NCBI GenBank assembly: GCA_021201095.1
Contig: JAJQFO010000280.1
Span: forward strand, 1 to 33,645
Source: Lachnospiraceae bacterium
GTDB taxonomy: Bacteria; Bacillota; Clostridia; Lachnospirales; Lachnospiraceae
DNA length: 33,645 nt
Direction: 5' to 3'
Part shown: in pieces, positions 1 through 8,789 of the stretch
Layout of the letters: the number at the start of each line of letters is the position of its first letter
Numbering within the stretch: position 1 is the stretch's first letter
Position numbers and translations under genes: made by a program
The notes under the pieces: generated by a model
What the model saw: only the letters and a program-made list of their open reading frames with translations
What the model was told of the DNA's origin: nothing
Database searches by the model: none

Positions 1-2
1 GC

Positions 3-107
3 GAGAATATTAACAGCTATATCCGATTCCATTTCGCGAAAAAGGAAGAAACCCTTTATGAGGCATTAAACAGGCTGGCTGACATACGGAAGAAAATGAT
101 TGGCTAA
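3..107 (+). CDS. C-terminal end of a PLP-dependent aminotransferase-like protein (partial)
   Basis: Only the last 34 codons before TAA are in the window. The tail contains YIRFHFAKKEETLYEALNRL, which resembles the C-terminal strand and helix of class I/II PLP aminotransferases (R-hydrophobic-x-F-A, then a polar ETL turn and an amphipathic A-L-x-R-L helix). The catalytic lysine and other diagnostic residues lie upstream of the window, so the call rests on this short motif alone. A rho-independent terminator follows about 130 bases later, so this gene ends a transcription unit unrelated to the glycoside locus. Confidence 0.5.
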   Translation, partial: ENINSYIRFHFAKKEETLYEALNRLADIRKKMIG

Positions 108-227
108 ATGAAATTTACCTACAGCTTCCTAAGCATTCGGAAGCAAAGGGAAATGCAGGGTTCTAATGAGGCAGACCGCGTAATTCCAGCGCTGCTGCGA
201 GTAATAGATACATACATTTTTAGATAA
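108..227 (+). CDS. Possible 39-residue small ORF
   Basis: An ATG directly abuts the TAA of the preceding gene (TAAATG) and opens a 39-codon frame ending just before a terminator. The product would be basic (several Arg and Lys) with no recognised motif. No separate Shine-Dalgarno is evident, so translation would depend on reinitiation after the upstream stop. It could equally be untranslated 3' sequence. I do not recognise it. Confidence 0.2.
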   Translation: MKFTYSFLSIRKQREMQGSNEADRVIPALLRVIDTYIFR

Positions 228-238
228 AAGCGGTTAGG

Positions 239-273
239 TCCGCCGGGTATAGAAAAGCCTGGCGGATTTTTCT
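239..273 (+). terminator. Intrinsic terminator
   Basis: A nine-base stem (TCCGCCGGG with CCTGGCGGA, one G-T pair) encloses a ten-base loop and is followed by a run of T at 267-271. It ends the transcription unit entering from the left. Confidence 0.75.
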
Positions 274-474
274 TACATATGCGGCAGGAGCAATGAGGAC
301 TCTGTCAGTCATTACTGCATTTGGCTCATCAAAGCAGTGCATATTTTTCATTTTTTGTCAGCCTTAGATATGAATAATTCCATTTTTTTTCAAAAATCAA
401 GCGAATTGAAAAGAGATTGAGATTTTGAGAAACTTTTAACTGAAATCTGATTACATACGAGGAGGAGAAAAAAG
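274..474 (+). promoter_or_regulatory. Leader region upstream of the GH43 gene
   Basis: This is an A+T-rich 200-base stretch without a credible ORF. A TTGTCA at 355-360 is a possible -35 box, but I cannot pair it with a good -10 at 16-18 bases, so no promoter is asserted. A strong AGGAGGAG lies about seven bases upstream of the ATG at 475 and fixes that start. The GH43 promoter must lie in this stretch unless transcription reads through the terminator at 239-273. Confidence 0.35.
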
Positions 475-1866
475 ATGAAAAAACAGGTGTTTAACCCATA
501 TCTGCCAATGAATGAATATGTTCCGGATGGAGAACCGCATTTGTTTGATGGAAGAGTTTATATTTATGGTTCTCATGATAAGGAAAATGGTGAAAAATAT
601 TGTTTGCTGGATTATGTTTGCTATTCCGCACCGGAAAATGACCTGACTGACTGGCACTATGAGGGGGTTATCTACAGACGGATACAGGATCCGCACTATG
701 ATGAGACGCAGTATCTCTATGCACCCGATGTGTGCAAAGGGACAGATGGACGGTATTATCTGTATTATGTACTGAGCGGCGAATTTGAAGTGGCAGTTGC
801 TGTTTGCAATACACCCTGCGGAGAATTTCAATATTTGGGGCGTGTGTGCTGTGAGGATGGCAGTATCTTTCGGAAAAATGCCCCATTTGATCCGGCAGTG
901 CTTTGCGAAGATGGGGAAGTATGGTTGTATTATGGTTTTGTGCCGCCTTTCCCGATGCACAGAAAATTGCCGGAAAACCTTCCGGGAGCCACTGTTGTGC
1001 GTTTAGGGAATGATATGATTACAGTAAAAAGTGTTCCGGAAGTAATCCTTCCCGGGAAAAAGAACGCGGCAGGAACCGAATTTGAGGGGCATGCATTTTT
1101 TGAAGCATGTTCTATTCGCAAAATTAATGGCCTTTATATTCTGATTTATGCGTCAGAATTATCTCATGAGCTTTGCTATGCATACAGCCAGTACCCGGAT
1201 CGGGAATTCCATTACGGGGGAACGGTCATCAGCAATGCTGATATTGGATATCGTGGACGCACCAGAGAGAAGGCCAATGGATGCGTCAGCAATAACCATG
1301 GCGGACTTGTGAATGCGGCGGGGCAGTGGTATGTATTTTATCACAGGCATACGCATGGTACCCAGTTTTCAAGACAGGGGTGTGCGGAACCGGTTGAAAT
1401 CGGTGCGGATGGCAGGATCGCGCAGGTCGAGATTACTAGTTGCGGATTGAATGGAGGTCCGCTCAGGGGAGAGGGTGCCTATTCGGCCGCGATTGCCTGC
1501 AATCTGTATGGCACTGAGCGTGGTGTAACGATTCCTTATATGGGTCGATTGGAAAATCAGCCTTATATCGCTGGTGAAAAAGGAGAATATAGAATTACCC
1601 ATTTCGGGAACAGTGCAGTCGCAGGTTTTAAATATTTTGAATTTGATGGCATGGACAGGATTTCTGTGACTTTGCGTGGATGCGGGGGAACCTTGCGGGT
1701 GAGCGACGGCGAATGCGAAATCGCAGAGATTACTTTAAATGCATGTGAGGAGTTTACACCATGCACCGCAGTATGCGCTCCGATGCATGGGATAAAGCCG
1801 ATTTATCTTACATACTGCGGCGATGGAGAAATTGAAATCAGTTCCATTGCATTTTCTAAAACCTGA
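475..1866 (+). CDS. Glycoside hydrolase family 43-like enzyme, cytoplasmic
   Basis: A 463-residue protein predicted to hydrolyse xylose- or arabinose-type glycosides inside the cell; no signal peptide is present. The N-terminal 320 residues follow the five-bladed GH43 pattern: NPYLP followed by PDGEPHLF (candidate general base Asp18), YLYAPDV near residue 81, FDPAVL (candidate pKa-modulating Asp139), and FFEACSIRKINGLY with candidate acid Glu210. Residues from about 345 to 463 look like a beta-sandwich accessory domain of CBM6-like type. The start is set by the AGGAGGAG ribosome binding site. It faces the AraC-type regulator tail to tail and precedes the sugar ABC operon, so it probably acts on the imported glycoside. 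The family call is from motif recognition; the exact subfamily and substrate are not determined. Confidence 0.82.
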   Translation: MKKQVFNPYLPMNEYVPDGEPHLFDGRVYIYGSHDKENGEKYCLLDYVCYSAPENDLTDWHYEGVIYRRIQDPHYDETQYLYAPDVCKGTDGRYYLYYVLSGEFEVAVAVCNTPCGEFQYLGRVCCEDGSIFRKNAPFDPAVLCEDGEVWLYYGFVPPFPMHRKLPENLPGATVVRLGNDMITVKSVPEVILPGKKNAAGTEFEGHAFFEACSIRKINGLYILIYASELSHELCYAYSQYPDREFHYGGTVISNADIGYRGRTREKANGCVSNNHGGLVNAAGQWYVFYHRHTHGTQFSRQGCAEPVEIGADGRIAQVEITSCGLNGGPLRGEGAYSAAIACNLYGTERGVTIPYMGRLENQPYIAGEKGEYRITHFGNSAVAGFKYFEFDGMDRISVTLRGCGGTLRVSDGECEIAEITLNACEEFTPCTAVCAPMHGIKPIYLTYCGDGEIEISSIAFSKT

Positions 1867-1879
1867 GAATATGGGATGC

Positions 1880-1911
1880 CACCTGCCTGCTCTTATCTTT
1901 TTGAACAGGTG
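1880..1911. other. Short inverted repeat between convergent genes
   Basis: CACCTG and CAGGTG flank a 20-base spacer with a T-rich centre in the 51-base gap between the convergent GH43 and regulator genes. It could be a weak bidirectional stop signal. The stem is short, and no other terminator is seen in this gap. Confidence 0.2.
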
Positions 1912-1917
1912 TGAGCA

Positions 1918-4380
1918 TCAGAAAATCTCAAGTTCGATCAGACGGATCTCCAGCGGTTCGAGTTCTGCTTCAAGATTGATAATTCCGTTATTAATCCTGT
2001 CAGATTCAACCTGGAGATCTGTCTGCACATTGCGGATAAAGTTCATGCTGGATTCACTGAGAAACTTTGGTGACCCCATCTTTACCCAGACATCATAGGA
2101 TGAACCGTGGGAGGCACTGACACAGTACTGTTTCATGGTGTAATAGTCTCCGTCAACCTGATCGATCTTTAATGAGTAGCGGATCAGTTTCATCTCCTGA
2201 AAGGCGGAATGCCTTTGTCTGTAGTTAGAGTTGTTGACTACATCATCATAGAAATCGTAGTTGTAGAACAAAACAATAATCCTGTGATCTTCCGGATCTC
2301 TGGTGGCAATACAGCCATTTTCTCGGGCAAGGATTTCACTGCCTAATCGGTTAATGAAAGCAAACGCATGGAAATATGGTTTGGCAATTCCATTATAGGT
2401 ATACATGGATGTCTCTCCATGAAACAGGGAAGAACCAGCCTGTCCGCCGGAAGTATCCGTGAGCTGCCAGAAGCCGGTCATATTGGATCGTTCCAGATTT
2501 TTGACAATGTTGTGCGCAAGATAACAGGATTTATAGCATGTATCATTGATAGGGTTTGTACGGGAAGTCAGTAAATCATATTCAAATAAGTATGAGGGGA
2601 TATCCTCAATCTGCCATTGCTGCTGAAACCCCTGAATTTGTTTATATATTTCTTCCGTCCAGGATTCAGGCGCTGCGTTTGTGTAAACTCTCCCGTCTTT
2701 TATCTGAGACTGCCGGGAACTGTATGTGAAATAAAAAAAGTCCGGAAAACAATTGTTATCCTTACAAAAAGCCGCGAATTCCTGACTTTTTCCGAATTCA
2801 CCCGGAAATCCGAAAGAAACCGCGTGGCTGCATATCTTCAGGCTCGGTGAAACATTTTTCACGACCGTATAGACCTGATGATACAGCTCGAAGAGCTCCG
2901 AAAAATTGTTTATGACGGAAGTATCCTGTATCCGTGTATACCAGAGACGGAACCTCCACTGACTGACCACGGCAATTCCATAGCGGGCGATGATGTGCCG
3001 CAGGAAAGATTCCAGTGGCCTTGCGAGCATGTTTCTATGTATTGAAGTATCAAAGAGAAGCTCATTTGATCTTTTCTCGTCGGAAATTTCTTGATAGTCC
3101 AACTTTATTGTCAGCATCGGGTACAGACGTATCGATAACAGAAAATCCAATATCTGGTCGATATAATAGAAGTCGCTGGAGCCATTAAAGTTTTCCTGCC
3201 TGTCTGAAAAATCATAGAGATAGGAAGCTATATTAAAGCTGATATAGTTAAAACCAATTTCCTGCTGAAGATCCGCGAGAAGTCGTTGAATGCTGGTCTG
3301 CAGCAGATCCTGATAATGTTCCATGAAACAGACTTTCTGGAATTCTTTTGTGCTGTGGGATGCAGGCTCTGTCATCACCAGTGTGGGACAGGTGATCCAT
3401 TTTGCTGCCTGCTTCTGTTCGGGAACAACTGGGGTTCCCGGAAGGTATTCCTGCTGATATAAAGAGAGCTTCGGAAGATACGCAGACTTTGGGACAGAAG
3501 GGTGAAAGAAATTACCGCGGCGTGAGACCACCTGTGGAAATGAACTGTTATCTTTTGCAGATTTACGGTAAACAGAAGGAAGCATGCCGTATTTTTGACG
3601 AAAAAGCCGTACAAAAGTCCGTGTATCAGTAAATCCATTGTTGTGAGCAATGGTATCGATCGAATCATCCAGAGAAAGCATATCGTTGACTGCGTGATTC
3701 AGTCTCAGAATATTGTAATATTCTGTAAACGTCACTCCGATGTGTTCCTTAAAAAAAGCAGAAAGGTAGGGAACGGAGAGATTAAATTCGGCTGCAATAG
3801 AGTTGAGCGTCAGATTCTGACTGTAGTTTTTGGCAATATAATTGATCAGGGACAATCTTCGATCTTCATATTTGCTTTCCATGTGTGAATTCTCAGCCTT
3901 AGCGGATTCAGAAAAATTCAGGATAAGCTCACTCAGAATCTCATACAGGAGCCCTCTGGAAGCTGTATTCTGGTCATCATTAGACTGTGAGTACACCAGT
4001 CTTGCGATCAGATATCGGAGATGTTTGTATTTTTCCTTGTCCGGAAGCGCAACTGAATTCAGGAAAAATATGGGAGATTCCATGGAGGTCTGTCCAAGTA
4101 AAGCGTCAATATCAATCTGACAGACGACATGGGTGCATTCGTCGCCGGATGGATCTGGCTGATAGGAATGCAGAGTTCTTGCGTTGATCAGAATCAGATC
4201 TCCTTCATTTGCTGTCCAGGTGTCGTGATTGATCCCAACCTGCATTTTTCCGGATAACATCAAAAGCAGTTCACTGGTTTCATGAATATGGGGAGGAAAA
4301 TAATTGACTTTGGAGATAAAGATATTCGCATCAGGGCCAGGGAGCTGGCTGACCGCGCCGGGAGTTACGTTTAATTCCAT
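1918..4380 (-). CDS. AraC-family regulator fused to a GH39-like sensor domain
   Basis: An 820-residue transcription regulator. Residues about 10-90 form a cupin-like AraC arm (INYFPPHIHETSELLLML region). About 170-275 form two AraC helix-turn-helix units (LTLNSIAAEFNLSVPYLSAF, then DTIAHNNGFTDTRTFVRLFR). The rest resembles a GH39 beta-xylosidase barrel. The W-x-F-E-x-W-N-E-P acid/base motif is degraded to WRFRLWYTRI, while a nucleophile-like Glu remains in YLFEYD, so I infer ligand binding rather than catalysis. I prefer the ATG at 4380, which has GAGG eight bases upstream. An in-frame GTG three codons earlier (4389) is possible but overlaps that GAGG. It is divergent from the ABC operon, which it most likely controls. 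Confidence 0.82.
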   Translation of the reverse strand: MELNVTPGAVSQLPGPDANIFISKVNYFPPHIHETSELLLMLSGKMQVGINHDTWTANEGDLILINARTLHSYQPDPSGDECTHVVCQIDIDALLGQTSMESPIFFLNSVALPDKEKYKHLRYLIARLVYSQSNDDQNTASRGLLYEILSELILNFSESAKAENSHMESKYEDRRLSLINYIAKNYSQNLTLNSIAAEFNLSVPYLSAFFKEHIGVTFTEYYNILRLNHAVNDMLSLDDSIDTIAHNNGFTDTRTFVRLFRQKYGMLPSVYRKSAKDNSSFPQVVSRRGNFFHPSVPKSAYLPKLSLYQQEYLPGTPVVPEQKQAAKWITCPTLVMTEPASHSTKEFQKVCFMEHYQDLLQTSIQRLLADLQQEIGFNYISFNIASYLYDFSDRQENFNGSSDFYYIDQILDFLLSIRLYPMLTIKLDYQEISDEKRSNELLFDTSIHRNMLARPLESFLRHIIARYGIAVVSQWRFRLWYTRIQDTSVINNFSELFELYHQVYTVVKNVSPSLKICSHAVSFGFPGEFGKSQEFAAFCKDNNCFPDFFYFTYSSRQSQIKDGRVYTNAAPESWTEEIYKQIQGFQQQWQIEDIPSYLFEYDLLTSRTNPINDTCYKSCYLAHNIVKNLERSNMTGFWQLTDTSGGQAGSSLFHGETSMYTYNGIAKPYFHAFAFINRLGSEILARENGCIATRDPEDHRIIVLFYNYDFYDDVVNNSNYRQRHSAFQEMKLIRYSLKIDQVDGDYYTMKQYCVSASHGSSYDVWVKMGSPKFLSESSMNFIRNVQTDLQVESDRINNGIINLEAELEPLEIRLIELEIF

Positions 4381-4529
4381 ATTGTTCACCTCGATGGTTG
4401 TATCTGTTCAATTCTTTCACAGTTACAGTGATTCAATAATATGCAACGGACTGAATAAAAACCACATGTAAATGTTCATTCACAATAGCACGGCGGAAGC
4501 CGGGAAGTCAATGAATTTCTCCGAGTATT

Positions 4530-4567
4530 TGCGGTTTTTTAATGAAAAGAGTGCGTTTTATTAATTA
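4530..4567 (+). promoter_or_regulatory. Candidate regulator binding site, two direct repeats
   Basis: TGCGGTTTTTTAATGA (4530-4545) and TGCGTTTTATTAATTA (4552-4567) match at 13 of 16 positions and start 22 bases apart, about two helical turns. They lie upstream of the operon's candidate -35 box in the divergent regulator-transporter gap. AraC-family proteins typically bind such direct repeats, so this is a reasonable operator candidate. The assignment to this regulator is inference. Confidence 0.4.
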
Positions 4568-4619
4568 TGGATTGTTATTTTATATGAAATTATTGTCGAA
4601 AACAAGGAAAGGAATCCCA

Positions 4620-4648
4620 TTGTTTCATGAAAAATCCGATGCTAAAAT
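4620..4648 (+). promoter_or_regulatory. Candidate sigma-A promoter of the ABC transporter operon
   Basis: TTGTTT (4620-4625) and TAAAAT (4643-4648) are separated by 17 bases and lie about 50 bases upstream of the ATPase start. The imperfect -35 box fits an activator-dependent promoter. The rest of the 4381-4697 gap is A+T-rich with no ORF. On the minus strand a TATTAT with a poor -35 near 4450-4480 could serve the regulator, but this is weak. Confidence 0.5.
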
Positions 4649-4697
4649 GTAGTCATCATTCAGGGACAATTCCATTTTCTGGGAGAGGAAATCACAA

Positions 4698-6224
4698 ATG
4701 GAAAAAGAAATTATTTTTGAAGCAAAACATATGCATAAGGAGTTCGGACCTACCATAGCACTGAAGGACGTGGATTTTACATTGCGAAGAGGGGAGATTC
4801 GGGGACTGATCGGAGAGAACGGCTCCGGTAAATCAACGATCATGTCTATTGCTTCCGGAATGCAGAGCGCAACGAGCGGAGAAATGTTCTATCATGGAAA
4901 GCCCTGGCACCCACAGACAATGGTGGAGTCACAGAAGCAGGGGATTTCGATGATACTGCAGGAAGCAAACTCCATTCCGAACATCACAGTGGCTCACAAT
5001 ATTTTTGCAGGGCGCGAAAAAGAATTTATGAGCCATGGAATTTTCAACAGCGGGAAAATGGCGAGGGAGGCACAGAAGATTCTGGACAGCTTTGGAGTCA
5101 GCCATATCCGCGCACAGGATTCTATTAATAAGTACAGCTTCGAGGATCGGAAACTGGTGGAGCTGGTAAGATGCGTGGATGAAAACACAGAGATTCTGGT
5201 CGTTGATGAGACAACGACGGCACTTTCTCAGCAGGGACGGGACATTCTGTATGATCTGATTCACAGGATGGCCTCAAATGGAAAAGCAGTAGTCTTTATC
5301 TCTCATGACATTGATGAAATCTTTGACCAATGCAATGCTTTGACTGTCTTAAGGGATGGAGAAATTGTTGGAACAGTATCCGAAGAAGAAATTCTTGCCT
5401 GTCGCAATTCCGATAATCGGAAAGAGGCTGTGAAGCCGGTTCGCCATATGATGGTTGGACGGGAAATGGGTGAGAAATATTATCGTGAGGATATGGAGCG
5501 TTCCAGCCTTCCTGAAACAATTTTGGAGGTTTCGCATCTGACCTTTGGGCAGATAAAGGATTTTTCTCTTTCCCTCAAACGTGGAGAGATTGTAGGAATT
5601 GGAGGACTCTCAGGCTGCGGTATGCACGAAGTAGGACGGGCAATTTTTGGACTGGAAAAATTAAAAAGCGGCAGTGTTATCTGCAATAATTCACCAATCC
5701 GGACTCCATTGGATGCGATACGGCAGAATATGGGGTATATCAGTAAAAACCGGGATACGGAAGCACTGATCATGCAGGGAGCAATCGGAGATAACATTGC
5801 GCTGCCCTCGCTGGATCGGCTTTCCCACTGTACCTTTATCAGTCCGGGAAAAGAACGGGACCTGATTCAGGAGCAGATTGATTCGCTTTCCATTAAATGC
5901 AATAACAGTAAACAGTACGTTAGTACTTTGTCAGGCGGAAACAAGCAGAAGGTATCATTTGCAAAATGGATGGCGAATGACAGCGAGGTCGTTATTATGG
6001 ATTGCCCAACGCGTGGCGTGGATGTCGGCGTAAAACAATCAATGTATCAGATCATGGAGGAAATGAAGAAGAATGGGAAAGCCATTATTATGATTTCCGA
6101 AGAAATGACAGAATTGATCGGTATGTCTGATCGTCTGCTTATTATGAAAGACTTTCAGGTGACAAAAGAATTTGACCGGTCTCCAAATCTGAAACAGACG
6201 GATATCATTGAGTACATGATTTAG
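4698..6224 (+). CDS. CUT2-type sugar ABC transporter ATPase (two fused nucleotide-binding domains)
   Basis: A 508-residue protein of the RbsA/MglA/XylG kind that powers sugar import. Domain 1 has Walker A GENGSGKST (39-47), a Q-loop ILQEA, Walker B ILVVDE (166-171) and ISHD, but its signature is degenerate (YSFED near 146). Domain 2 has a typical degenerate Walker A (GGLSGCGMHEVG near 302), an intact signature LSGGNKQ (411-417), and a Walker B reading VVIMDCPTRG, where the expected Glu is Cys435. One composite ATP site therefore looks canonical and the other degenerate. An AGAGG lies upstream of the start. It is the first gene of the operon, 14 bases before the first permease gene. Confidence 0.92.
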   Translation: MEKEIIFEAKHMHKEFGPTIALKDVDFTLRRGEIRGLIGENGSGKSTIMSIASGMQSATSGEMFYHGKPWHPQTMVESQKQGISMILQEANSIPNITVAHNIFAGREKEFMSHGIFNSGKMAREAQKILDSFGVSHIRAQDSINKYSFEDRKLVELVRCVDENTEILVVDETTTALSQQGRDILYDLIHRMASNGKAVVFISHDIDEIFDQCNALTVLRDGEIVGTVSEEEILACRNSDNRKEAVKPVRHMMVGREMGEKYYREDMERSSLPETILEVSHLTFGQIKDFSLSLKRGEIVGIGGLSGCGMHEVGRAIFGLEKLKSGSVICNNSPIRTPLDAIRQNMGYISKNRDTEALIMQGAIGDNIALPSLDRLSHCTFISPGKERDLIQEQIDSLSIKCNNSKQYVSTLSGGNKQKVSFAKWMANDSEVVIMDCPTRGVDVGVKQSMYQIMEEMKKNGKAIIMISEEMTELIGMSDRLLIMKDFQVTKEFDRSPNLKQTDIIEYMI

Positions 6225-6238
6225 AGGAGTCCTGACAT

Positions 6239-7270
6239 ATGGAAACGAAAACAGAGAAAAAAGAAGTGAATATACGCGGGTGGCTGAAGGGAAATGCGAA
6301 TTCCCTGGCGGGATATGCAGGGCTGGTTTTCTGTATGATTCTGTTTGGTACGCTTGCACCGGCAATCAAGAATATCAATATATTTGATATATCAGGCAGT
6401 TCCTTTAAGACGATTTTTACCGAGGGCGTGACATTTTCTGTCCTGTCAGTCGGTGCTGTGTTTGTTTATTCCCTTGGTGCGATGGACATCTCCATCGGTG
6501 CACAGATGTCGCTGTACACGGTGCTTCTGGTAGAAATCTATAACGAATTTGGCTCCAATTATACTGCGATGTTTTTTGGAATCATTGTTATATTGATCAT
6601 TGCTCTTCTCTGCGGTGCCATCAATTCGGTGCTGGCCAGCGTATTGAAGATCAAGCCGATCATTACATCATTGTTTTTGCAGTTTTTGCTATACGGGATA
6701 TCGGTTATCCTGTTTAACCAGTGGTGTGGAGACAGCCAGTCTATGACGTTTAACGCTGGTACGGCCAGCAGCACGACTTTCGCACCATTTCGTAAAATCG
6801 GAGTGATGTTCGCGGTTTTGATCATTGTGGCAGTGATTTTTACCTATCTGTTTAATTTTACAAAGATCGGCAGATATGTAAAAGCAATCGGAGCAAATCA
6901 GGAATGTGCCAGACAGGCAGGGGTAAATATCACGGTTTATCGGATGGCGGCTTATCTGGTGTTCGCTGTGGCGATTGTGGTGGCCACGGTCGTATTCCTT
7001 GCGAATAAGAGCGCTATCACCTATGATGCGTGCAGGGGATATGAGATGAATATAATCATCTGCCTGATTCTGGGTGGTATGCCGATATCAGGAGGCATGA
7101 AATCCCGGATCAGCAGTGCGATCGTAGGTTCGTTTACATATGCGCTGATCGATATCTGTTTTATCTTTGTCGGTGTGCCGAGCCGCATGACGAATCTGTT
7201 TGTGGCGATTATCTATATCATTGTTGTGCTGCTCACCTGCCGGGATAAAGGAAGGGTGCTGCCGCAGTAA
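6239..7270 (+). CDS. Sugar ABC transporter permease (RbsC family), first of two
   Basis: A 343-residue integral membrane protein with about nine hydrophobic segments and the RbsC-type cytoplasmic loop GANQECARQAGVNITVYRMA near residue 219, which is expected to contact the ATPase. Family length is typical. An AGAGGAG overlapping the upstream stop region sets the ATG start. It presumably pairs with the second permease encoded beyond the binding-protein gene, giving a heterodimeric channel as in Lsr- or Rha-type CUT2 systems. Specificity cannot be read from the permease. Confidence 0.9.
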   Translation: METKTEKKEVNIRGWLKGNANSLAGYAGLVFCMILFGTLAPAIKNINIFDISGSSFKTIFTEGVTFSVLSVGAVFVYSLGAMDISIGAQMSLYTVLLVEIYNEFGSNYTAMFFGIIVILIIALLCGAINSVLASVLKIKPIITSLFLQFLLYGISVILFNQWCGDSQSMTFNAGTASSTTFAPFRKIGVMFAVLIIVAVIFTYLFNFTKIGRYVKAIGANQECARQAGVNITVYRMAAYLVFAVAIVVATVVFLANKSAITYDACRGYEMNIIICLILGGMPISGGMKSRISSAIVGSFTYALIDICFIFVGVPSRMTNLFVAIIYIIVVLLTCRDKGRVLPQ

Positions 7271-7307
7271 GAAGGCAGTTATGCTGAATGTAGTTCTGCC
7301 GGGATAG

Positions 7308-7326
7308 AAGCGTGTTGTTCACGCTT
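7308..7326 (+). other. Stem-loop upstream of the binding-protein gene
   Basis: AAGCGTG, loop TTGTT, CACGCTT form a perfect seven-base stem in the gap between the first permease and the binding-protein gene. There is no strong T run after it, so a processing or partial-termination role is more likely than a full terminator. Confidence 0.45.
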
Positions 7327-7364
7327 TATCATAAAAACAATTTTAATAAGGAGGTAATTAGACA

Positions 7365-8711
7365 ATGAAGACAAGAATGAATCGTATCCTTGGAGCCGGT
7401 TTGGCACTCGCGATGACCGTTTCGTTGTTTGGAAGCAGCATTTCTTATGCGTCAGAGGACTTTGAGGTGCAGGAAGCGGTCGGTGATTACAAGATCTGCG
7501 TGTTCACCTTGAAAGCGACGGGCTCAATCGTAGAGGCAGTGGAAGCTTTCCTTGGGAGTGTAAACAGTGATCTGGGATTTACGTATGATGTCCGCTTTGC
7601 AGGAGATGACGCGGCAACTTTGTTGGAAAACGTGGAAATGGCGATTGCAGAGGGCTATGACGGAATTATTTCCATGACAGACAAGGGCAACAATGCTGCT
7701 ATACTTGAATTATGTGAAGAATCCGGCGTATATTTTGGCGGCACATGGTCCAATCAGGCATCCAGTCTGAACAGTTCGGATGCGGGTTATGATATTTTAA
7801 AGAGCAGCTACTATGTAGGTTCCATAGCGGATGGCAACGATACTTATGATTCGGAAGTAGCGGAATATGCGGCACAGATTGCAGCGGAGTATGAAGCACT
7901 GGACGATTCTGAAAAGGAAGGTTCTATTGGTATTACGACGAATCCGTCCAAGTGGACACCGGGGCATCAGATTGCTGCTCAGAATATGTATGAGACGCTG
8001 ACAGAGGAGTATGGTATCCCGGAGAGCGCTTTCGCAACAGAAACGCTGGAGACACGTACGGAAGATGAAACATATGCCGGTGTGACGCTTGAGGCTGGTA
8101 CATGGCAGTTCCCGCAGGTAGATGTATCCAGTATGGCACTTCCGACCGCGTATTTCCAGAGTAATTCAAACCTTCAGCTGATCTGTTCTTTCGCTTCCAT
8201 TACCTATATTGAGCCGGCACTGCAGACAGCAAACCTTCACGGAGAGGTGAAAGTATGGACCTGCGGATATGAGTCGGAGGACTATCTGATGGATAATTTT
8301 GGTACGGAAGGCGATCAGACATATCAGGGCTTCCGGACTGCGCCAATTGAAGATGTGGCATTCCCGTTGGTACAGATTCTTGATAAACTGAATGGATATT
8401 CCTATGCTGATAAGGAAGAAACGGTAGCTGGGCTTGTTGAGTCCATGGAAGCCGATGATGCTTCCGCTAAGTACCAGCTTAGCAGCTATATGATTCCGTA
8501 TTCATCTTCCATCATTGTGACGAACGATGAGCAGTTTGCGAATTTCAAGAGTAACTATGTATATGGAAACGCGGACGGAACATGCTCGATCGTGACATCC
8601 GCACAGCTGCAGAGCCTTATGGTGACTTACAATGAGGAAGCGACCTACGAGGAGCTGGTAGCGTTCTTTGATGAAACAGGAAGCCTGACGGTGGATGCTC
8701 TCGGAGAGTAA
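7365..8711 (+). CDS. Sugar ABC transporter substrate-binding protein, secreted
   Basis: A 448-residue protein with a Sec signal peptide (basic MKTRMNR start, hydrophobic core to about residue 25, likely cut after SYA near residue 29) and a periplasmic-binding-protein fold of the RbsB/type-1 kind. A typical strand-turn pattern is seen in AIAEGYDGIISMTD and GVYFGGTWSN. It should capture the sugar and deliver it to the two permeases. The signal region contains no lipobox cysteine, unusual for a Gram-positive binding protein, so membrane tethering is not explained. A strong AAGGAGG before the ATG and flanking stem-loops suggest higher expression than the other operon members. It is longer than the usual 300-350 residues of RbsB proteins. 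Confidence 0.85.
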   Translation: MKTRMNRILGAGLALAMTVSLFGSSISYASEDFEVQEAVGDYKICVFTLKATGSIVEAVEAFLGSVNSDLGFTYDVRFAGDDAATLLENVEMAIAEGYDGIISMTDKGNNAAILELCEESGVYFGGTWSNQASSLNSSDAGYDILKSSYYVGSIADGNDTYDSEVAEYAAQIAAEYEALDDSEKEGSIGITTNPSKWTPGHQIAAQNMYETLTEEYGIPESAFATETLETRTEDETYAGVTLEAGTWQFPQVDVSSMALPTAYFQSNSNLQLICSFASITYIEPALQTANLHGEVKVWTCGYESEDYLMDNFGTEGDQTYQGFRTAPIEDVAFPLVQILDKLNGYSYADKEETVAGLVESMEADDASAKYQLSSYMIPYSSSIIVTNDEQFANFKSNYVYGNADGTCSIVTSAQLQSLMVTYNEEATYEELVAFFDETGSLTVDALGE

Positions 8712-8760
8712 GACGTTATGTCTGAAATATCTGCTTTGTAACAGATGATATGAACAAGAT

Positions 8761-8789
8761 TCCGGCTGTGTCTTTTGCACACAGCCGGA
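8761..8789 (+). other. Strong intercistronic stem-loop after the binding-protein gene
   Basis: An 11-base perfect stem (TCCGGCTGTGT with ACACAGCCGGA) encloses a seven-base loop. It is not followed by a T run on the plus strand, so it is not a standard terminator. Its place directly after the binding-protein gene fits an mRNA 3'-end protector that uncouples this gene from the downstream permease and GH1 genes. Confidence 0.6.
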
